From contig NZ_AP019365.1 in NCBI RefSeq assembly GCF_033095865.1, positions 2,887,501 to 2,951,500 on the forward strand: 64,000 nucleotides of DNA. The letters are read 5' to 3'. Below the pieces are notes generated by a model. It ran no database searches, was not told where the DNA came from, and saw nothing but the letters and a program-made list of their open reading frames with translations. The position numbers and the translations under genes were made by a program. Positions 9,504-20,095 of the stretch are shown here, piece after piece (the first letter of the stretch is position 1; every line of letters begins with the position of its first letter). This DNA comes from Pseudomonas sp. KU43P (GTDB taxonomy: Bacteria; Pseudomonadota; Gammaproteobacteria; Pseudomonadales; Pseudomonadaceae).

Positions 9504-11021
9504 ATGCACGCACTGGACACTCATGCCCTGGTGGCGGTGATCGGCGCTGGGGCCATGGGCGCCGGCATCGCCCAGGTCGCAGCCCAGGCCGGGCACCCGG
9601 TCAAGCTCTACGACAACCGCCCCGGTGCAGCAGCCCAGGCCGTGGCAGGCATCGACCAGCAACTCGGGCGCCTGGTGGAAAAAGGCAAGCTGCAGGCCGA
9701 GACCCGGCTCGCCATCGTCGCCCGCCTGCAGCCGGTCGAGGCGATCGAGACCCTCGCCGATGCGCGGCTGGTGATCGAGGCCATCGTCGAGAACCTGCAG
9801 GTCAAGCAAGGGCTGCTGCGTCAGCTCGAAGACCTGTGCGCGCCAGGCTGCATCCTCGCCAGCAACACCTCGTCGCTGTCCATCACCAGCCTTGCCGCTG
9901 GCCTGAAGCGGCCCGAGCAGGTGGTTGGCATGCATTTTTTCAACCCGGCGCCTTTGATGGCACTGGTAGAAGTCGTCTGCGGCCTGGCCACCGACCCCGC
10001 CATCGCCGCCAGCGTGTACGAAACGGCCAAGGCCTGGGGCAAGCAGCCTGTACATGCCCGCTCTACCCCTGGCTTCATCGTCAACCGCGTGGCCCGGCCG
10101 TTTTACGCCGAAAGCCTACGCCTGCTGCAGGAAGGTGCGGCGGACTGCGCGACGCTGGATGCCCTGCTGCGCGACGCCGGTGGTTTCCGCATGGGAGCCT
10201 TCGAGCTCACCGACCTGATCGGCCACGACGTCAACTACGCCGTCACCTGCTCGGTGTTCGAGGCCTTCTATGGCGACTTCCGCTTCCAGCCCTCGCTGGT
10301 GCAGAAGGAGTTGGTCGATGCCGGGCGCCTCGGGCGCAAGAGCGGCCAAGGTTTCTACAGCTATGCCGAGGGCGCGCAACGCCCTCAGCCGGCTGCGCTG
10401 CACAGCCCGCTGACGGTCGAGCACTGCGTGGTCGAAGGTGATCTGGGCGTCATGAAACCGCTGGTCGAGCGCTTGCGTGGCAGCGGTTCGAGCATCGTCC
10501 AGCGTGACGGCCGCGGCCTGATCCGAGTCGGCGAGGCCACCCTGGCGCTGTCCGATGGCCGCTTGGCCAGCCAACGCGCCCGTGAAGACGGCCTGCGCAA
10601 CCTGGTACTGGTCGACCTCGCCCTGGATTACCGCAGCGCCTCGCGCATCGCCATCACCTGGTCGGCCGACACCACGGCCGAGGCTCGCGACCAGGCCGTG
10701 GCGTTGCTGCAGCGCGCCGGCCTGCAGGTCGCGGCCGTGGCCGACCTGCCTGGTCTGGTGGTGCTGCGTACCGTGGCCATGCTCGCCAACGAAGCCGCCG
10801 ACGCCGTGCTGCAAGGCGTCGGCAGCGCGGCCGACATCGACCTGGCCATGCGCGCCGGGGTCAATTACCCCCGCGGCCCGCTGGCCTGGGCCGAGCAGAT
10901 CGGCCTGGGCTACACCCTGCGCGTGCTGGACAACCTGCAGCGCAGCTACGGCGAAAGCCGCTACCGCCCCTCCCTGCTGCTGCGCCGCATCGATGCCCAA
11001 GGAGCTCGCCTGCATGACTGA
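9504..11021 (+). CDS. paaH: 3-hydroxyadipyl-CoA dehydrogenase
   Basis: A 505-aa 3-hydroxyacyl-CoA dehydrogenase with N-terminal NAD-binding GAGAMGAGIAQVAAQAG, SNTSSLSITSLA, VGMHFFNPAPLM and a C-terminal pair of 3HCDH helical domains. The catalytic His-Glu region is in HFFNPAP, and GFIVNRVARPFY follows. It oxidises 3-hydroxyadipyl-CoA to 3-oxoadipyl-CoA. I used the ATG at 9504 rather than the TTG two codons upstream. Its end overlaps the paaI start by 8 nt through ATGACTGA. Confidence 0.93.
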   Translation: MHALDTHALVAVIGAGAMGAGIAQVAAQAGHPVKLYDNRPGAAAQAVAGIDQQLGRLVEKGKLQAETRLAIVARLQPVEAIETLADARLVIEAIVENLQVKQGLLRQLEDLCAPGCILASNTSSLSITSLAAGLKRPEQVVGMHFFNPAPLMALVEVVCGLATDPAIAASVYETAKAWGKQPVHARSTPGFIVNRVARPFYAESLRLLQEGAADCATLDALLRDAGGFRMGAFELTDLIGHDVNYAVTCSVFEAFYGDFRFQPSLVQKELVDAGRLGRKSGQGFYSYAEGAQRPQPAALHSPLTVEHCVVEGDLGVMKPLVERLRGSGSSIVQRDGRGLIRVGEATLALSDGRLASQRAREDGLRNLVLVDLALDYRSASRIAITWSADTTAEARDQAVALLQRAGLQVAAVADLPGLVVLRTVAMLANEAADAVLQGVGSAADIDLAMRAGVNYPRGPLAWAEQIGLGYTLRVLDNLQRSYGESRYRPSLLLRRIDAQGARLHD

Positions 11022-11469
11022 CCTGCACCGCACCCCCGACCAACTGGCCCAGGCCTGCGCCGACGCCATGCTTTCCCGCGACCAGGCTTCCCAGGGCCTG
11101 GGCATCAGCCTCGTCAATGCCGGCGCCGGCCGTGCCTGCCTGCGCATGCCGGTGCGCGCCGACATGATCCAGGGCCACGGCACCTGCCACGGCGGCTACC
11201 TCTTCGCCCTGGCCGACTCGGCCTTCGCTTTCGCCTGCAACAGCTATGACGAAGCCACCGTCGCCCTGGGCTGCAGCATCGATTACGTCGCCCCGGCGCT
11301 GCGCGGCGACCTGCTCACCGCCACGGCCAGCGAACAGGCGCGCAAGGGGCGCACCGGGCTGTACGACGTGCGCATCGAAAACCAGCGTGGCGAGCTGATC
11401 GCCCTGTTCCATGGCAAATCCTACAAAGTGCGCGGCACGGTGCTTGCGCAGGAGAACCAAGATGACTGA
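11014..11469 (+). CDS. paaI: Hydroxyphenylacetyl-CoA / phenylacetyl-CoA thioesterase
   Basis: This 151-aa hotdog-fold thioesterase has the PaaI signature [21 protein letters not shown] near residue 55, with the catalytic Asp in ADSAF, followed by [11 protein letters not shown]. It hydrolyses aryl-CoA esters that block the pathway and so acts as a CoA-rescue enzyme. The longer upstream open frame is a shadow of paaH. The ATG at 11014 lies inside the paaH terminus, and its own stop overlaps the paaJ start in the same ATGACTGA pattern. Confidence 0.92.
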   Translation: MTDLHRTPDQLAQACADAMLSRDQASQGLGISLVNAGAGRACLRMPVRADMIQGHGTCHGGYLFALADSAFAFACNSYDEATVALGCSIDYVAPALRGDLLTATASEQARKGRTGLYDVRIENQRGELIALFHGKSYKVRGTVLAQENQDD

Positions 11470-12682
11470 ACACACCCTGTCCGAGGCGCTGATCATCGAC
11501 GCCGTGCGCACACCCATCGGCCGTTACGGCGGTGCCTTGAGCCGCGTGCGCGCCGACGACCTGGCCGCCGTGCCGATCAAGGCACTGGTCGAACGCCACC
11601 CGGAACTGGACTGGCAAGCCATCGACGATGTGATCCTCGGCTGCGCCAATCAGGCCGGTGAAGACAACCGCAACGTCGCCCGCATGGCGGCGCTGCTGGC
11701 CGGGCTGCCGATCAGCGTGCCGGGCACCACCCTCAACCGCCTGTGCGGCTCGGGCATGGACGCCATCGGCAATGCCGCCCGCGCCCTGCGCTGCGGCGAG
11801 GCCGGCCTGATGCTGGCAGGCGGTGTCGAGTCGATGTCGCGCGCGCCGTTCGTCATGGGCAAGTCCGAACAGGCCTTCGGGCGCAGCGCCGAGCTGTTCG
11901 ACACCACCATCGGCTGGCGTTTCGTCAACACGCTGATGAAGGCCGAGCACGGCATCGACTCGATGCCGGAAACGGCGGAAAACGTCGCCGAACAGTTCGA
12001 GATTTCCCGCGCCGACCAAGATGCCTTCGCCCTGCACAGCCAGCACAAGGCTGCAGCTGCCCAGGCTCGCGGCCGCCTGGCACGGGAGATCGTGCCGGTG
12101 GAGATTGCCCAGCGCAAAGGCCCGGCCTTGCGTGTGGAGCAGGACGAGCACCCGCGTGCCGACACCACGATCGAGCAACTGGCCAAGCTCGGCACGCCGT
12201 TCCGCCAGGGCGGAAGCGTCACTGCCGGCAATGCCTCGGGCGTCAACGATGGTGCCTGTGCTCTGCTGCTGGCCAGCAGCGAAGCCGCCCGTCGCCATGG
12301 CCTCAAACCACGCGGGCGGATCGTCGGCATGGCCGTGGCCGGAGTCGAGCCGCGCATCATGGGCATCGGCCCGGTGCCGGCGACCCGCAAGGTGCTGGCC
12401 CTGACCGGCCTGTCGCTGGACGACATGGACGTGATCGAACTCAACGAAGCCTTCGCCGCCCAGGGCCTGGCCGTGCTGCGCGAGCTGGGGTTGCAAGACG
12501 ATGACCCGCGGGTCAACCCCAATGGCGGCGCCATCGCCCTCGGCCACCCGCTGGGCATGAGCGGTGCACGGTTGATCACCACAGCCCTGCACGAACTGGA
12601 AGAAACCGCCGGACGCTACGCCCTGTGCACCATGTGCATCGGTGTTGGCCAAGGCATTGCCATGGTCATCGAACGTCTCTGA
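11462..12682 (+). CDS. paaJ: 3-oxoadipyl-CoA/3-oxo-5,6-dehydrosuberyl-CoA thiolase
   Basis: A 406-aa thiolase starting [20 protein letters not shown]. It contains the acylated Cys in [13 protein letters not shown] near residue 90, [34 protein letters not shown] with the catalytic His, and [10 protein letters not shown] with the second Cys. It performs both thiolytic steps of the phenylacetate pathway. The ATG at 11462 overlaps paaI by 8 nt; the open frame begins slightly earlier but that sequence encodes paaI. Confidence 0.93.
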   Translation: MTEHTLSEALIIDAVRTPIGRYGGALSRVRADDLAAVPIKALVERHPELDWQAIDDVILGCANQAGEDNRNVARMAALLAGLPISVPGTTLNRLCGSGMDAIGNAARALRCGEAGLMLAGGVESMSRAPFVMGKSEQAFGRSAELFDTTIGWRFVNTLMKAEHGIDSMPETAENVAEQFEISRADQDAFALHSQHKAAAAQARGRLAREIVPVEIAQRKGPALRVEQDEHPRADTTIEQLAKLGTPFRQGGSVTAGNASGVNDGACALLLASSEAARRHGLKPRGRIVGMAVAGVEPRIMGIGPVPATRKVLALTGLSLDDMDVIELNEAFAAQGLAVLRELGLQDDDPRVNPNGGAIALGHPLGMSGARLITTALHELEETAGRYALCTMCIGVGQGIAMVIERL

Positions 12683-12794
12683 CCAATGGCTTGTTACTGA
12701 ACGCGACGCCGCCGGTTATGCTGCGTCCATGACACTCACGGCCCTGCTGCCTGCACGGCAGGCGCCGGTCTACAAGAACAATTCGAGTGATGCC
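12683..12794 (+). other. paaJ-paaK intergenic spacer
   Basis: This 112-bp gap is the only long spacer inside paaFGHIJK, whose other junctions overlap or are under 40 bp. The paaK frame stays open through it, but the codons before the ATG at 12795 do not resemble the PaaK family. I saw no terminator or clear promoter. Confidence 0.4.
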
Positions 12795-14114
<1,320 letters not shown>

Positions 14115-14133
14115 TTCATCAGCTGCCTTTTGT

Positions 14134-14160
14134 GCCCCGGCCTGGTCCGGGGCTTTTTTT
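14134..14160 (+). terminator. Intrinsic terminator after paaK
   Basis: GCCCCGG (14134-14140) pairs with CCGGGGC (14147-14153) around a 6-nt loop and is followed by seven T residues. It begins 20 nt after the paaK stop and ends the paaFGHIJK transcript before the paaA promoter. Confidence 0.9.
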
Positions 14161-14193
14161 GTCCAAGAGAAAGTCGGGGGCGCTGTGCGCCCC

Positions 14194-14253
14194 GATCGCT
14201 GGCAAGCCAGCTCCCACAAAACTGCCGGTGTAGGAGCCGGCTTGCCGGCGATT
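14194..14253. repeat. REP pair (REPIN) downstream of paaK
   Basis: Two inverted copies of the P. putida REP core face each other: a variant GCTGGCAAGCCAGCTCCCAC at about 14198-14217 and GGAGCCGGCTTGCCGGCGAT at about 14233-14252. The first copy carries compensating changes that keep its own palindrome intact. It lies between the paaK terminator and the paaA promoter. Confidence 0.85.
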
Positions 14254-14281
14254 GGGCTGCGCAGCGGCCCCTTGCCATGCG

Positions 14282-14343
14282 AAGCGATACAAAAACTTAT
14301 CTGATACACATAAAACTGTTTGACGTTGTGTTTTGTATCGCTT
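14282..14343. promoter_or_regulatory. paaA: Candidate PaaX operator upstream of paaA
   Basis: AAGCGATACAAAA (14282-14294) and TTTTGTATCGCTT (14331-14343) form a perfect 13-bp inverted repeat with 36 nt between the arms. A further TGATAC lies between them at 14302-14307. The right arm sits between the predicted -35 and -10 boxes. The same GATAC/GTATC units occur in the paaY/paaF gap, so a shared regulator, most simply PaaX, is inferred. Confidence 0.7.
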
Positions 14344-14348
14344 ACAAA
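14320..14348 (+). promoter_or_regulatory. Candidate sigma-70 promoter of paaABCDE
   Basis: TTGACG (14320-14325) and TACAAA (14343-14348) are 17 nt apart, predicting a start near 14355, about 20 bases before the paaA ATG. The -35 is close to consensus and the -10 matches at four of six positions. Confidence 0.6.
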
Positions 14349-14376
14349 TGACTCATGCCTTCGCAGGAGTCGGAAC

Positions 14377-15366
14377 ATGTACGCACAGCTAGTGGAAACC
14401 GGAGTCAAACGCGTCAAGTCGCTGGAGGAGATGTCGCCCGAAGAGCGCAACTTCCAGGAAAAGATCGACGCCGAAATCAAGATCGAAGCCAAGAACTGGA
14501 TGCCCGAGGCCTACCGCCAGACCCTGATCCGGCAGATCTCCCAGCACGCCCACTCGGAAATCGTCGGCATGCTCCCCGAAGGCAACTGGGTCACCCGCGC
14601 CCCGAGCCTCAAGCGCAAGCTGCAACTGATGGCCAAGATCCAGGACGAGGCGGGTCATGGCTTGTACCTGTACAGCGCCATGGAAACCCTCGGCGCCGAC
14701 CGCGACGAAGAGATCGCCAAGCTGCACAGCGGCAAGGCCAAGTATTCGAGCATCTTCAACTACCCGACCCTGAGCTGGGCCGACATGGGCGCGGTGGGCT
14801 GGCTGGTGGACGGCGCTGCGATCGTCAACCAGGTGGTGCTGCAGCGCACCTCCTACGGCCCCTACTCCCGCGCCATGATCCGTATCTGCAAGGAAGAGAG
14901 CTTCCACCAGCGCCAGGGCTACGAGCTGCTGCTGACCCTGATGCGCGAGGGTACCCAGGCGCAGAAGGACATGGTCCAGGACGCCATCAACCGCCTGTGG
15001 TGGCCGGCCCTGATGATGTTCGGCCCCAGCGACGAACACTCGCCCAACAGCGCCCAGTCCATGGCCTGGAAGATCAAGCGCCAGACCAACGACGAACTGC
15101 GCCAGCGCTTCATCGACCAGACCGTGCCGCAGCTCGAGCTGCTCGGCTGCACCGCCCCCGACCCGGACCTCAAATGGAACGAAGCCCGCGGCCACTACGA
15201 CTTCGGCGAGATCCAGTGGGAAGAGTTCTACGAAGTGATCAAGGGCAACGGCCCCTGCAACCAGGAGCGCGTCGCCACCCGGCGCAAGGCCATCGAGGAT
15301 GGCGCTTGGGTGCGCGAAGCGGCCGTGGCCTACGCGCACAAGCAACAGAACAAGAACGCCGCCTGA
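14377..15366 (+). CDS. paaA: 1,2-phenylacetyl-CoA epoxidase, catalytic diiron subunit
   Basis: A 329-aa ferritin-like protein starting [20 protein letters not shown]. Carboxylate/His ligand helices are visible in [11 protein letters not shown] near residue 31-41, [13 protein letters not shown] near 88 and [15 protein letters not shown] near 170. It is the catalytic subunit of the PaaABCE monooxygenase that epoxidises the ring of phenylacetyl-CoA. The ATG at 14377 follows an AGGAG SD at 14365-14369; the open frame begins earlier but lacks family similarity there. It is the first gene of paaABCDE. Confidence 0.95.
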   Translation: MYAQLVETGVKRVKSLEEMSPEERNFQEKIDAEIKIEAKNWMPEAYRQTLIRQISQHAHSEIVGMLPEGNWVTRAPSLKRKLQLMAKIQDEAGHGLYLYSAMETLGADRDEEIAKLHSGKAKYSSIFNYPTLSWADMGAVGWLVDGAAIVNQVVLQRTSYGPYSRAMIRICKEESFHQRQGYELLLTLMREGTQAQKDMVQDAINRLWWPALMMFGPSDEHSPNSAQSMAWKIKRQTNDELRQRFIDQTVPQLELLGCTAPDPDLKWNEARGHYDFGEIQWEEFYEVIKGNGPCNQERVATRRKAIEDGAWVREAAVAYAHKQQNKNAA

Positions 15367-15391
15367 GCGGCGATTGATGCGGAGATTGAAA

Positions 15392-15673
15392 ATGTCTGTC
15401 TGGACCCTCTACGAAGTGTTCGTGCGCAGCAAGCACGGCCTTAACCACAAGCATGTCGGCAGCGTACATGCCGCCGACGCCGCCATGGCCATCGAGAACG
15501 CCCGCGAGCTGTACACCCGCCGCAGCGAAGGCGTGAGCCTTTGGGTGGTGCCATCGGCACTGATCACCGCCTCCTCGCCTGACGAGAAAGACCCGCTGTT
15601 CGTACCTTCGGACGACAAGGTCTACCGCCACGCCAGCTTCTACGAACTGCCCGACGAAGTCGGGCACATGTGA
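15392..15673 (+). CDS. paaB: 1,2-phenylacetyl-CoA epoxidase, subunit B
   Basis: This 93-aa protein begins MSVWTLYEVFVRSKHGLNHK and contains HVGSVHAADAAMAIENARELYTRR-type sequence ending DPLFVPSDDKVYRHASFYELP, the complete PaaB pattern. PaaB bridges the PaaAC heterodimers of the epoxidase and is needed for activity. It starts 25 nt after paaA, with GGAG upstream. Longer in-frame upstream starts lie inside paaA and are not needed. Confidence 0.94.
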   Translation: MSVWTLYEVFVRSKHGLNHKHVGSVHAADAAMAIENARELYTRRSEGVSLWVVPSALITASSPDEKDPLFVPSDDKVYRHASFYELPDEVGHM

Positions 15674-15681
15674 GGTTGGCC

Positions 15682-16440
15682 ATGCACAAACACGCTCTCA
15701 TCCCCTACCTGCTGCTGCTCGGCGACAGCGCCCTGATCCAGGGCCAGCGGCTGTGTGAATGGTGCGGCCATGCGCCAGCACTGGAAGAAGAACTGGCCCT
15801 GATGAATGTCGGCCTGGACCTGGTCGGCCAGGCCCGCAACTGGCTGGAATACGCCGCCGAACTGCAAGCTGACGGCCGCGACGCCGATGCCCTGGCGTTT
15901 CGCCGCGACGAGCGGGCGTTTCGCAACCTGCTGCTGGTCGAGCAACCCAACGGCGATTTCGCCGTGACCATGGCCAAGCAGTTCTTCTACGACGCCTGGC
16001 ACCATGCCGTGCTGCAGCGCCTGGTCGAGTCCAGCGACGAACGTGTCGCCGGTATCGCTGCCAAGGCGCTGAAGGAAGTGACCTACCACCTGCGCCGCTC
16101 CGGCGAGTGGGTACAGCGCCTGGGCGGCGGTACCGACGAAAGCCGCCGACGCATGCTCGAAGCCATCCCGGCCCTGTGGCGTTTCACCGTGGAGCTGACC
16201 GCCGGCAGCGACAGCGAAGTGGCCTTGGCCGAAGCCGGTATCGCTGCTGATCCGGCGCAGGTCGGCGCCGCCTGGCTGCAACAGGTCAGCAGCCTGTTCG
16301 CCACTGTCGAACTACCGCTGCCAAAAGCCGCCAGCCACTTCTACCTCAGTGGTCGCCAAGGCCTGCACACCGAGCACCTGGGGCTGTTGCTGGCCGAGAT
16401 GCAGTTCCTGCCAAGGGCCTACCCCGATGCAACCTGGTGA
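15682..16440 (+). CDS. paaC: 1,2-phenylacetyl-CoA epoxidase, structural subunit C
   Basis: A 252-aa ferritin-like protein starting MHKHALIPYLLLLGDSALIQ. It contains LMNVGLDLVGQARNWLEYAA, LLVEQPNGDFAVTMAKQFFYD and ALKEVTYHLRRSGEWVQRLG, the standard PaaC landmarks. PaaC resembles PaaA but has lost the diiron ligands and is structural. A GTG at 15670 in the same frame would add four residues and overlap the paaB stop; I prefer the ATG at 15682, preceded by GAGG. It overlaps paaD by 14 nt. Confidence 0.92.
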   Translation: MHKHALIPYLLLLGDSALIQGQRLCEWCGHAPALEEELALMNVGLDLVGQARNWLEYAAELQADGRDADALAFRRDERAFRNLLLVEQPNGDFAVTMAKQFFYDAWHHAVLQRLVESSDERVAGIAAKALKEVTYHLRRSGEWVQRLGGGTDESRRRMLEAIPALWRFTVELTAGSDSEVALAEAGIAADPAQVGAAWLQQVSSLFATVELPLPKAASHFYLSGRQGLHTEHLGLLLAEMQFLPRAYPDATW

Positions 16441-16960
16441 GCTGATCGTCGGTGATCGGGGCGCCCGTGCGCCCCGTGGCGACGACCTGGCCCGTGCCTG
16501 GGAAGTGCTGGGCCAGGTCATGGACCCGGAAGTGCCGGTGGTCAGCGTGGTCGACCTGGGGATCGTGCGTGACCTGGGATGGCGCGCCGGGCACCTGCAC
16601 CTGGTGGTCACCCCGACCTACTCCGGTTGCCCCGCCACCGAAGTGATCGAGGGCGATATCCGCCAGGCGCTGGAGCAGGCCGGCTTCGCCGAACCGGACC
16701 TCGAGCGCCGGCTGACCCCGGCCTGGAGCACCGACTGGATCAGCGACCTGGGCCGCGAACGCCTGCTGGCCTATGGCATCGCCCCGCCGCAAGGCAGCGC
16801 CAGCAAGCGCAGCCTGCTCGGCGAGGCGCCGCAGGTGTGCTGCCCGCAGTGTGCCAGCGCCAATACCGAACTGCTCAGCCAGTTCGGCTCCACGGCCTGC
16901 AAGGCGCTGTACCGCTGCCGCGAGTGCCTGGAGCCGTTCGACTATTTCAAATGCATTTGA
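16427..16960 (+). CDS. paaD: Phenylacetate epoxidase maturation protein PaaD (MIP18/SufT-like)
   Basis: The 177-aa product starts MQPGELIVGDRGARAPRGDD. Residues about 20-110 form a MIP18/DUF59 domain (VMDPEVPVVSVVDLGIVRDL, TPTYSGCPATEVIE with the reactive Cys). The C-terminus is a Cys-rich zinc- or cluster-binding tail with CCPQC, ACKALYRCREC and a final FKC. The family is thought to help Fe-S or diiron assembly in the epoxidase or reductase. The start at 16427 lies inside the end of paaC. Confidence 0.92.
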   Translation: MQPGELIVGDRGARAPRGDDLARAWEVLGQVMDPEVPVVSVVDLGIVRDLGWRAGHLHLVVTPTYSGCPATEVIEGDIRQALEQAGFAEPDLERRLTPAWSTDWISDLGRERLLAYGIAPPQGSASKRSLLGEAPQVCCPQCASANTELLSQFGSTACKALYRCRECLEPFDYFKCI

Positions 16961-16975
16961 GCCGTGGAGAACCCC

Positions 16976-18052
16976 ATGAGCCAGTTTCACAGCCTGACCA
17001 TCAAGCAAGTGCGTCCCGAAACCCGTGACGCGGTATCGATTGCCTTCGACGTGCCCGCGCACCTCGAAGAAGCCTTCCGCTTCACCCAGGGCCAGTACCT
17101 GGTGATGCGCACCCAGCTGGACAACGAAGAAGTGCGCCGCTCCTACTCCATCTGCAGTGCGGTGCAGGACGGCGAACTGCGCGTGGCGGTGAAGCGTGTG
17201 CCAGGCGGGCGTTTTTCCGCCTTCGCCAACGAAGTGCTCAAGGCCGGCCAGCAACTGGACGTGATGCCGCCGAGCGGCAGCTTCCACGTGCCGCTGGACC
17301 CTGTACGCCAGGGCAACTACCTGGGCGTGGCAGCCGGCAGTGGCATTACGCCGATCCTGTCGATCATCGCCACCACATTGGCCAGCGAGCCGCACAGCCG
17401 CTTCACCCTGCTGTACGGCAACCGTTCCAGCTCCGGCGCGTTGTTCCGCGACAAGCTCGAAGACCTGAAGAACCGCTACCTCGACCGCCTGAACCTGATC
17501 TTCGTGTTCAGCCGCGAGCAGCAGGACGTTGACCTGTACAACGGCCGCATCGATGCCGACAAGTGCGGCCAGTTGTTCTCCCGCTGGATGGACGTGGGCA
17601 GCCTCGACGCAGCGTTCATCTGCGGCCCGCAAGCCATGACCGAAACCGTGCGCGACAGCCTGCAGGCCAACGGCATGGCCAAGGAGCGCATCCACTTCGA
17701 ACTGTTCGCCGCCGCGGGCAGCGAAGCCCGCCGTGAAGCGCGCGAGGCGGCGCGCCAGGTGGACTCGGCGCTCAGCCACATCACCGTGATCAGCGACGGC
17801 CGGGCGCTGAGCTTCGACCTGCCGCGCAACACCCAGAACGTGCTGGACGCTGGCAATGCCATCGGCGCCGAGCTGCCCTATTCGTGCAAGGCCGGCGTGT
17901 GCTCGACCTGCAAGTGCCGGGTGATCGAAGGCGAGGTGGAGATGGACAGCAACCATGCGCTGGAGGACTACGAAGTGGCGGCCGGGTATGTGCTGTCGTG
18001 CCAGACCTACCCGGTGAGCGACAAGGTCGTTCTCGATTTCGACCAGCTCTGA
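16976..18052 (+). CDS. paaE: 1,2-phenylacetyl-CoA epoxidase, reductase subunit
   Basis: A 358-aa FNR-type reductase. The FAD region has RRSYSICSA near residue 54, the NAD region has GVAAGSGITPILSII near 117, and the C-terminal plant-type [2Fe-2S] domain shows CKAGVCSTCKCRV with the fourth Cys in LSCQTYP. It passes electrons from NADPH to the PaaA diiron centre. The ATG at 16976 is used; a GTG four codons upstream is possible. A REP pair follows the gene. Confidence 0.94.
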   Translation: MSQFHSLTIKQVRPETRDAVSIAFDVPAHLEEAFRFTQGQYLVMRTQLDNEEVRRSYSICSAVQDGELRVAVKRVPGGRFSAFANEVLKAGQQLDVMPPSGSFHVPLDPVRQGNYLGVAAGSGITPILSIIATTLASEPHSRFTLLYGNRSSSGALFRDKLEDLKNRYLDRLNLIFVFSREQQDVDLYNGRIDADKCGQLFSRWMDVGSLDAAFICGPQAMTETVRDSLQANGMAKERIHFELFAAAGSEARREAREAARQVDSALSHITVISDGRALSFDLPRNTQNVLDAGNAIGAELPYSCKAGVCSTCKCRVIEGEVEMDSNHALEDYEVAAGYVLSCQTYPVSDKVVLDFDQL

Positions 18053-18067
18053 AACCGAGTCGCCTGC

Positions 18068-18127
18068 ATCGCCGGCAAGCCGGCTCCCACAGATCCCCCC
18101 GCTTGTGGGAGCCGGCTTGCCGGCGAT
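18068..18127. repeat. REP pair (REPIN) between paaE and the paaL operon
   Basis: ATCGCCGGCAAGCCGGCTCC begins at 18068, and its inverted copy ends at 18127, with 11 nt between the two 24-25 nt units. It can fold into a long hairpin in the transcript between paaE and the transport genes and may protect or limit upstream mRNA. Confidence 0.9.
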
Positions 18128-18200
18128 AGGGCCCTGAGCAACACCGCAACACCCGCGTGACCTCAAAAAAAACAATTACAACACCCAGAGATCGCTTGCC

Positions 18201-18509
18201 ATGACCCCCGAGCACATCGAAAGCATCACCAACCACCCCGACTTCCAGCACCTGGTGCGGCGCAAACGCCGCCTCAACGGTGGCCTGACCCTGGCCATGC
18301 TGGCGATCTACTACGGCTTCGTCCTGCTGGTGGCCTTCTCCCCCAGCACCCTCGGCCAGTCCCTGAACGGCGGGGTGACCACCGTCGGCATGCTGGTCGG
18401 CGTGCTCATGGTGCTGTTGTCGTTCGCCCTCACCGGTATCTACGTCCATCGTGCCAACAATGTGCTCGACCCGCTCAACGACAAGGTCAAGCAGGAGTGC
18501 GCACAATGA
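18201..18509 (+). CDS. DUF485 membrane protein (YjcH-like) of the phenylacetate permease
   Basis: This 102-aa protein starts [20 protein letters not shown] and has two predicted transmembrane segments (about residues 30-47 and 60-82), the usual DUF485 layout. Genes of this family almost always precede an ActP-type sodium:solute symporter, as here, where its stop overlaps the paaL start by ATGA. It is probably an accessory subunit of phenylacetate uptake. An SD-like run of CCAGAGATCGC precedes the ATG at moderate strength. Confidence 0.88.
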   Translation: MTPEHIESITNHPDFQHLVRRKRRLNGGLTLAMLAIYYGFVLLVAFSPSTLGQSLNGGVTTVGMLVGVLMVLLSFALTGIYVHRANNVLDPLNDKVKQECAQ

Positions 18510-20068
18510 ACTGGACTGCCATCTCGATGTTCATGGTGTTCGTCTGCTTCACCTTGCTGGTGACCCGCTGGGCGGCCCTGCGCACCCGTTCGGCCGCCGA
18601 CTTCTACACCGCAGGCGGCGGCCTGACCGGCATGCAGAACGGCCTGGCAATCGCCGGTGACATGATCAGTGCGGCGTCTTTCCTGGGCATTTCCGCGATG
18701 ATGTTCATGAACGGCTATGACGGCCTGCTGTATGCCCTGGGGGTACTGGCCGGCTGGCCGATCATCCTGTTCCTGATCGCCGAGCGCCTGCGCAACCTGG
18801 GCAAGTACACGTTCGCCGACGTGGTTTCCTACCGCCTGGCGCAAACCCCGGTACGCCTGAGCTCGGCGTTCGGTACCTTGGCCGTGGCGCTGATGTACCT
18901 GGTGGCCCAGATGGTCGGTGCCGGCAAGCTGATCGAACTGCTGTTCGGCATCAGCTACCTGTACGCAGTGATGCTGGTTGGCGTGCTGATGGTCGCCTAT
19001 GTCACCTTCGGCGGCATGCTCGCCACCACCTGGGTACAGATCATCAAGGCCGTGATGCTGCTGTCGGGCACCAGTTTCATGGCCTTCATGGTGCTCAAGC
19101 ACTTCGGTTTCAGCACCGAAGCGATGTTCGCCAATGCCGTGGCCGTGCATGCCAAGGGCCAGGCGATCATGGCACCGGGCGGGCTGCTGTCGAACCCGGT
19201 GGATGCGATCTCGCTGGGCTTGGGCATGATGTTCGGCACCGCCGGCCTGCCACATATCCTGATGCGCTTCTTCACCGTCAGCGACGCCAAGGAAGCGCGC
19301 AAGAGCGTGTTCTATGCCACCGGTTTCATCGGCTACTTCTACCTGCTGCTGATCGTGATCGGCTTCGGCGCCATCGTCATGGTCGGTACCGAGCCTGCCT
19401 ACCGCGATGCCGCTGGCGCGATCATCGGTGGTGGCAACATGGTCGCCGTGCACCTGGCCCAAGCGGTGGGTGGCAACCTGTTCCTCGGTTTCATCTCCGC
19501 CGTGGCCTTCGCCACCATCCTGGCGGTGGTCGCGGGCCTGGCGCTGTCGGGCGCTTCGGCCGTGTCCCACGACCTGTATGCCTGCGTGGTGCGCAAAGGC
19601 CAGGCCAGCGAACAGGAAGAAATGCGCGTGTCGCGCATCGCCACCCTGGTGATCGGCATGCTCGCGGTGGTGCTGGGCCTGGTGTTCGAGTCGCAGAACA
19701 TTGCCTTCCTCTCCGGCCTGGTACTGGCCGTGGCCGCGTCGGTCAACTTCCCGGTGCTGGTGCTCTCGATGTTCTGGAAGGGCCTGACCACCCGTGGCGC
19801 GGTAATCGGCAGCATGGCCGGCCTGGTGTCGGCGATCGTGCTGGTGGTGCTGAGCCCGGCGGTGTGGGTCAACGTGCTGCACCATGAGCAGGCGTTGTTC
19901 CCCTACAGCAACCCTGCCCTGTTCTCCATGAGCCTGGCATTCCTCGGCGCCTGGGTGTTCTCGGTCACCGATAGCTCCGAGCGCGCCCGAGAAGAGCGTG
20001 GCCGCTACCTGGCCCAGTTCATCCGCTCCATGACCGGTATCGGCGCCGCCGGCGCCAGCAAGCACTGA
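18506..20068 (+). CDS. paaL: Phenylacetate permease (sodium:solute symporter family)
   Basis: A 520-aa polytopic inner-membrane protein of the SSS/ActP type with about 13 hydrophobic segments. It contains [20 protein letters not shown] near residue 33, [19 protein letters not shown] and [17 protein letters not shown]. Acetate permease ActP is the closest named relative; in P. putida the phenylacetate cluster homologue is PhaJ. The ATG at 18506 overlaps the DUF485 gene; a GTG at 18497 is a less likely start. Substrate is inferred from its place inside the paa cluster. Confidence 0.9.
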   Translation: MNWTAISMFMVFVCFTLLVTRWAALRTRSAADFYTAGGGLTGMQNGLAIAGDMISAASFLGISAMMFMNGYDGLLYALGVLAGWPIILFLIAERLRNLGKYTFADVVSYRLAQTPVRLSSAFGTLAVALMYLVAQMVGAGKLIELLFGISYLYAVMLVGVLMVAYVTFGGMLATTWVQIIKAVMLLSGTSFMAFMVLKHFGFSTEAMFANAVAVHAKGQAIMAPGGLLSNPVDAISLGLGMMFGTAGLPHILMRFFTVSDAKEARKSVFYATGFIGYFYLLLIVIGFGAIVMVGTEPAYRDAAGAIIGGGNMVAVHLAQAVGGNLFLGFISAVAFATILAVVAGLALSGASAVSHDLYACVVRKGQASEQEEMRVSRIATLVIGMLAVVLGLVFESQNIAFLSGLVLAVAASVNFPVLVLSMFWKGLTTRGAVIGSMAGLVSAIVLVVLSPAVWVNVLHHEQALFPYSNPALFSMSLAFLGAWVFSVTDSSERAREERGRYLAQFIRSMTGIGAAGASKH

Positions 20069-20095
20069 ATAATGACAATGTCGGGTATAACAACA

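Noticed and set aside
7786..9513. A 575-codon minus-strand open frame opposite paaF and paaG
   Set aside because: Shadow of two crotonase genes that show full active-site motifs.
14190..14260. Repeated palindromes as a possible CRISPR array
   Set aside because: Only two inverted units per site with irregular spacing and no spacers; these are REP elements.
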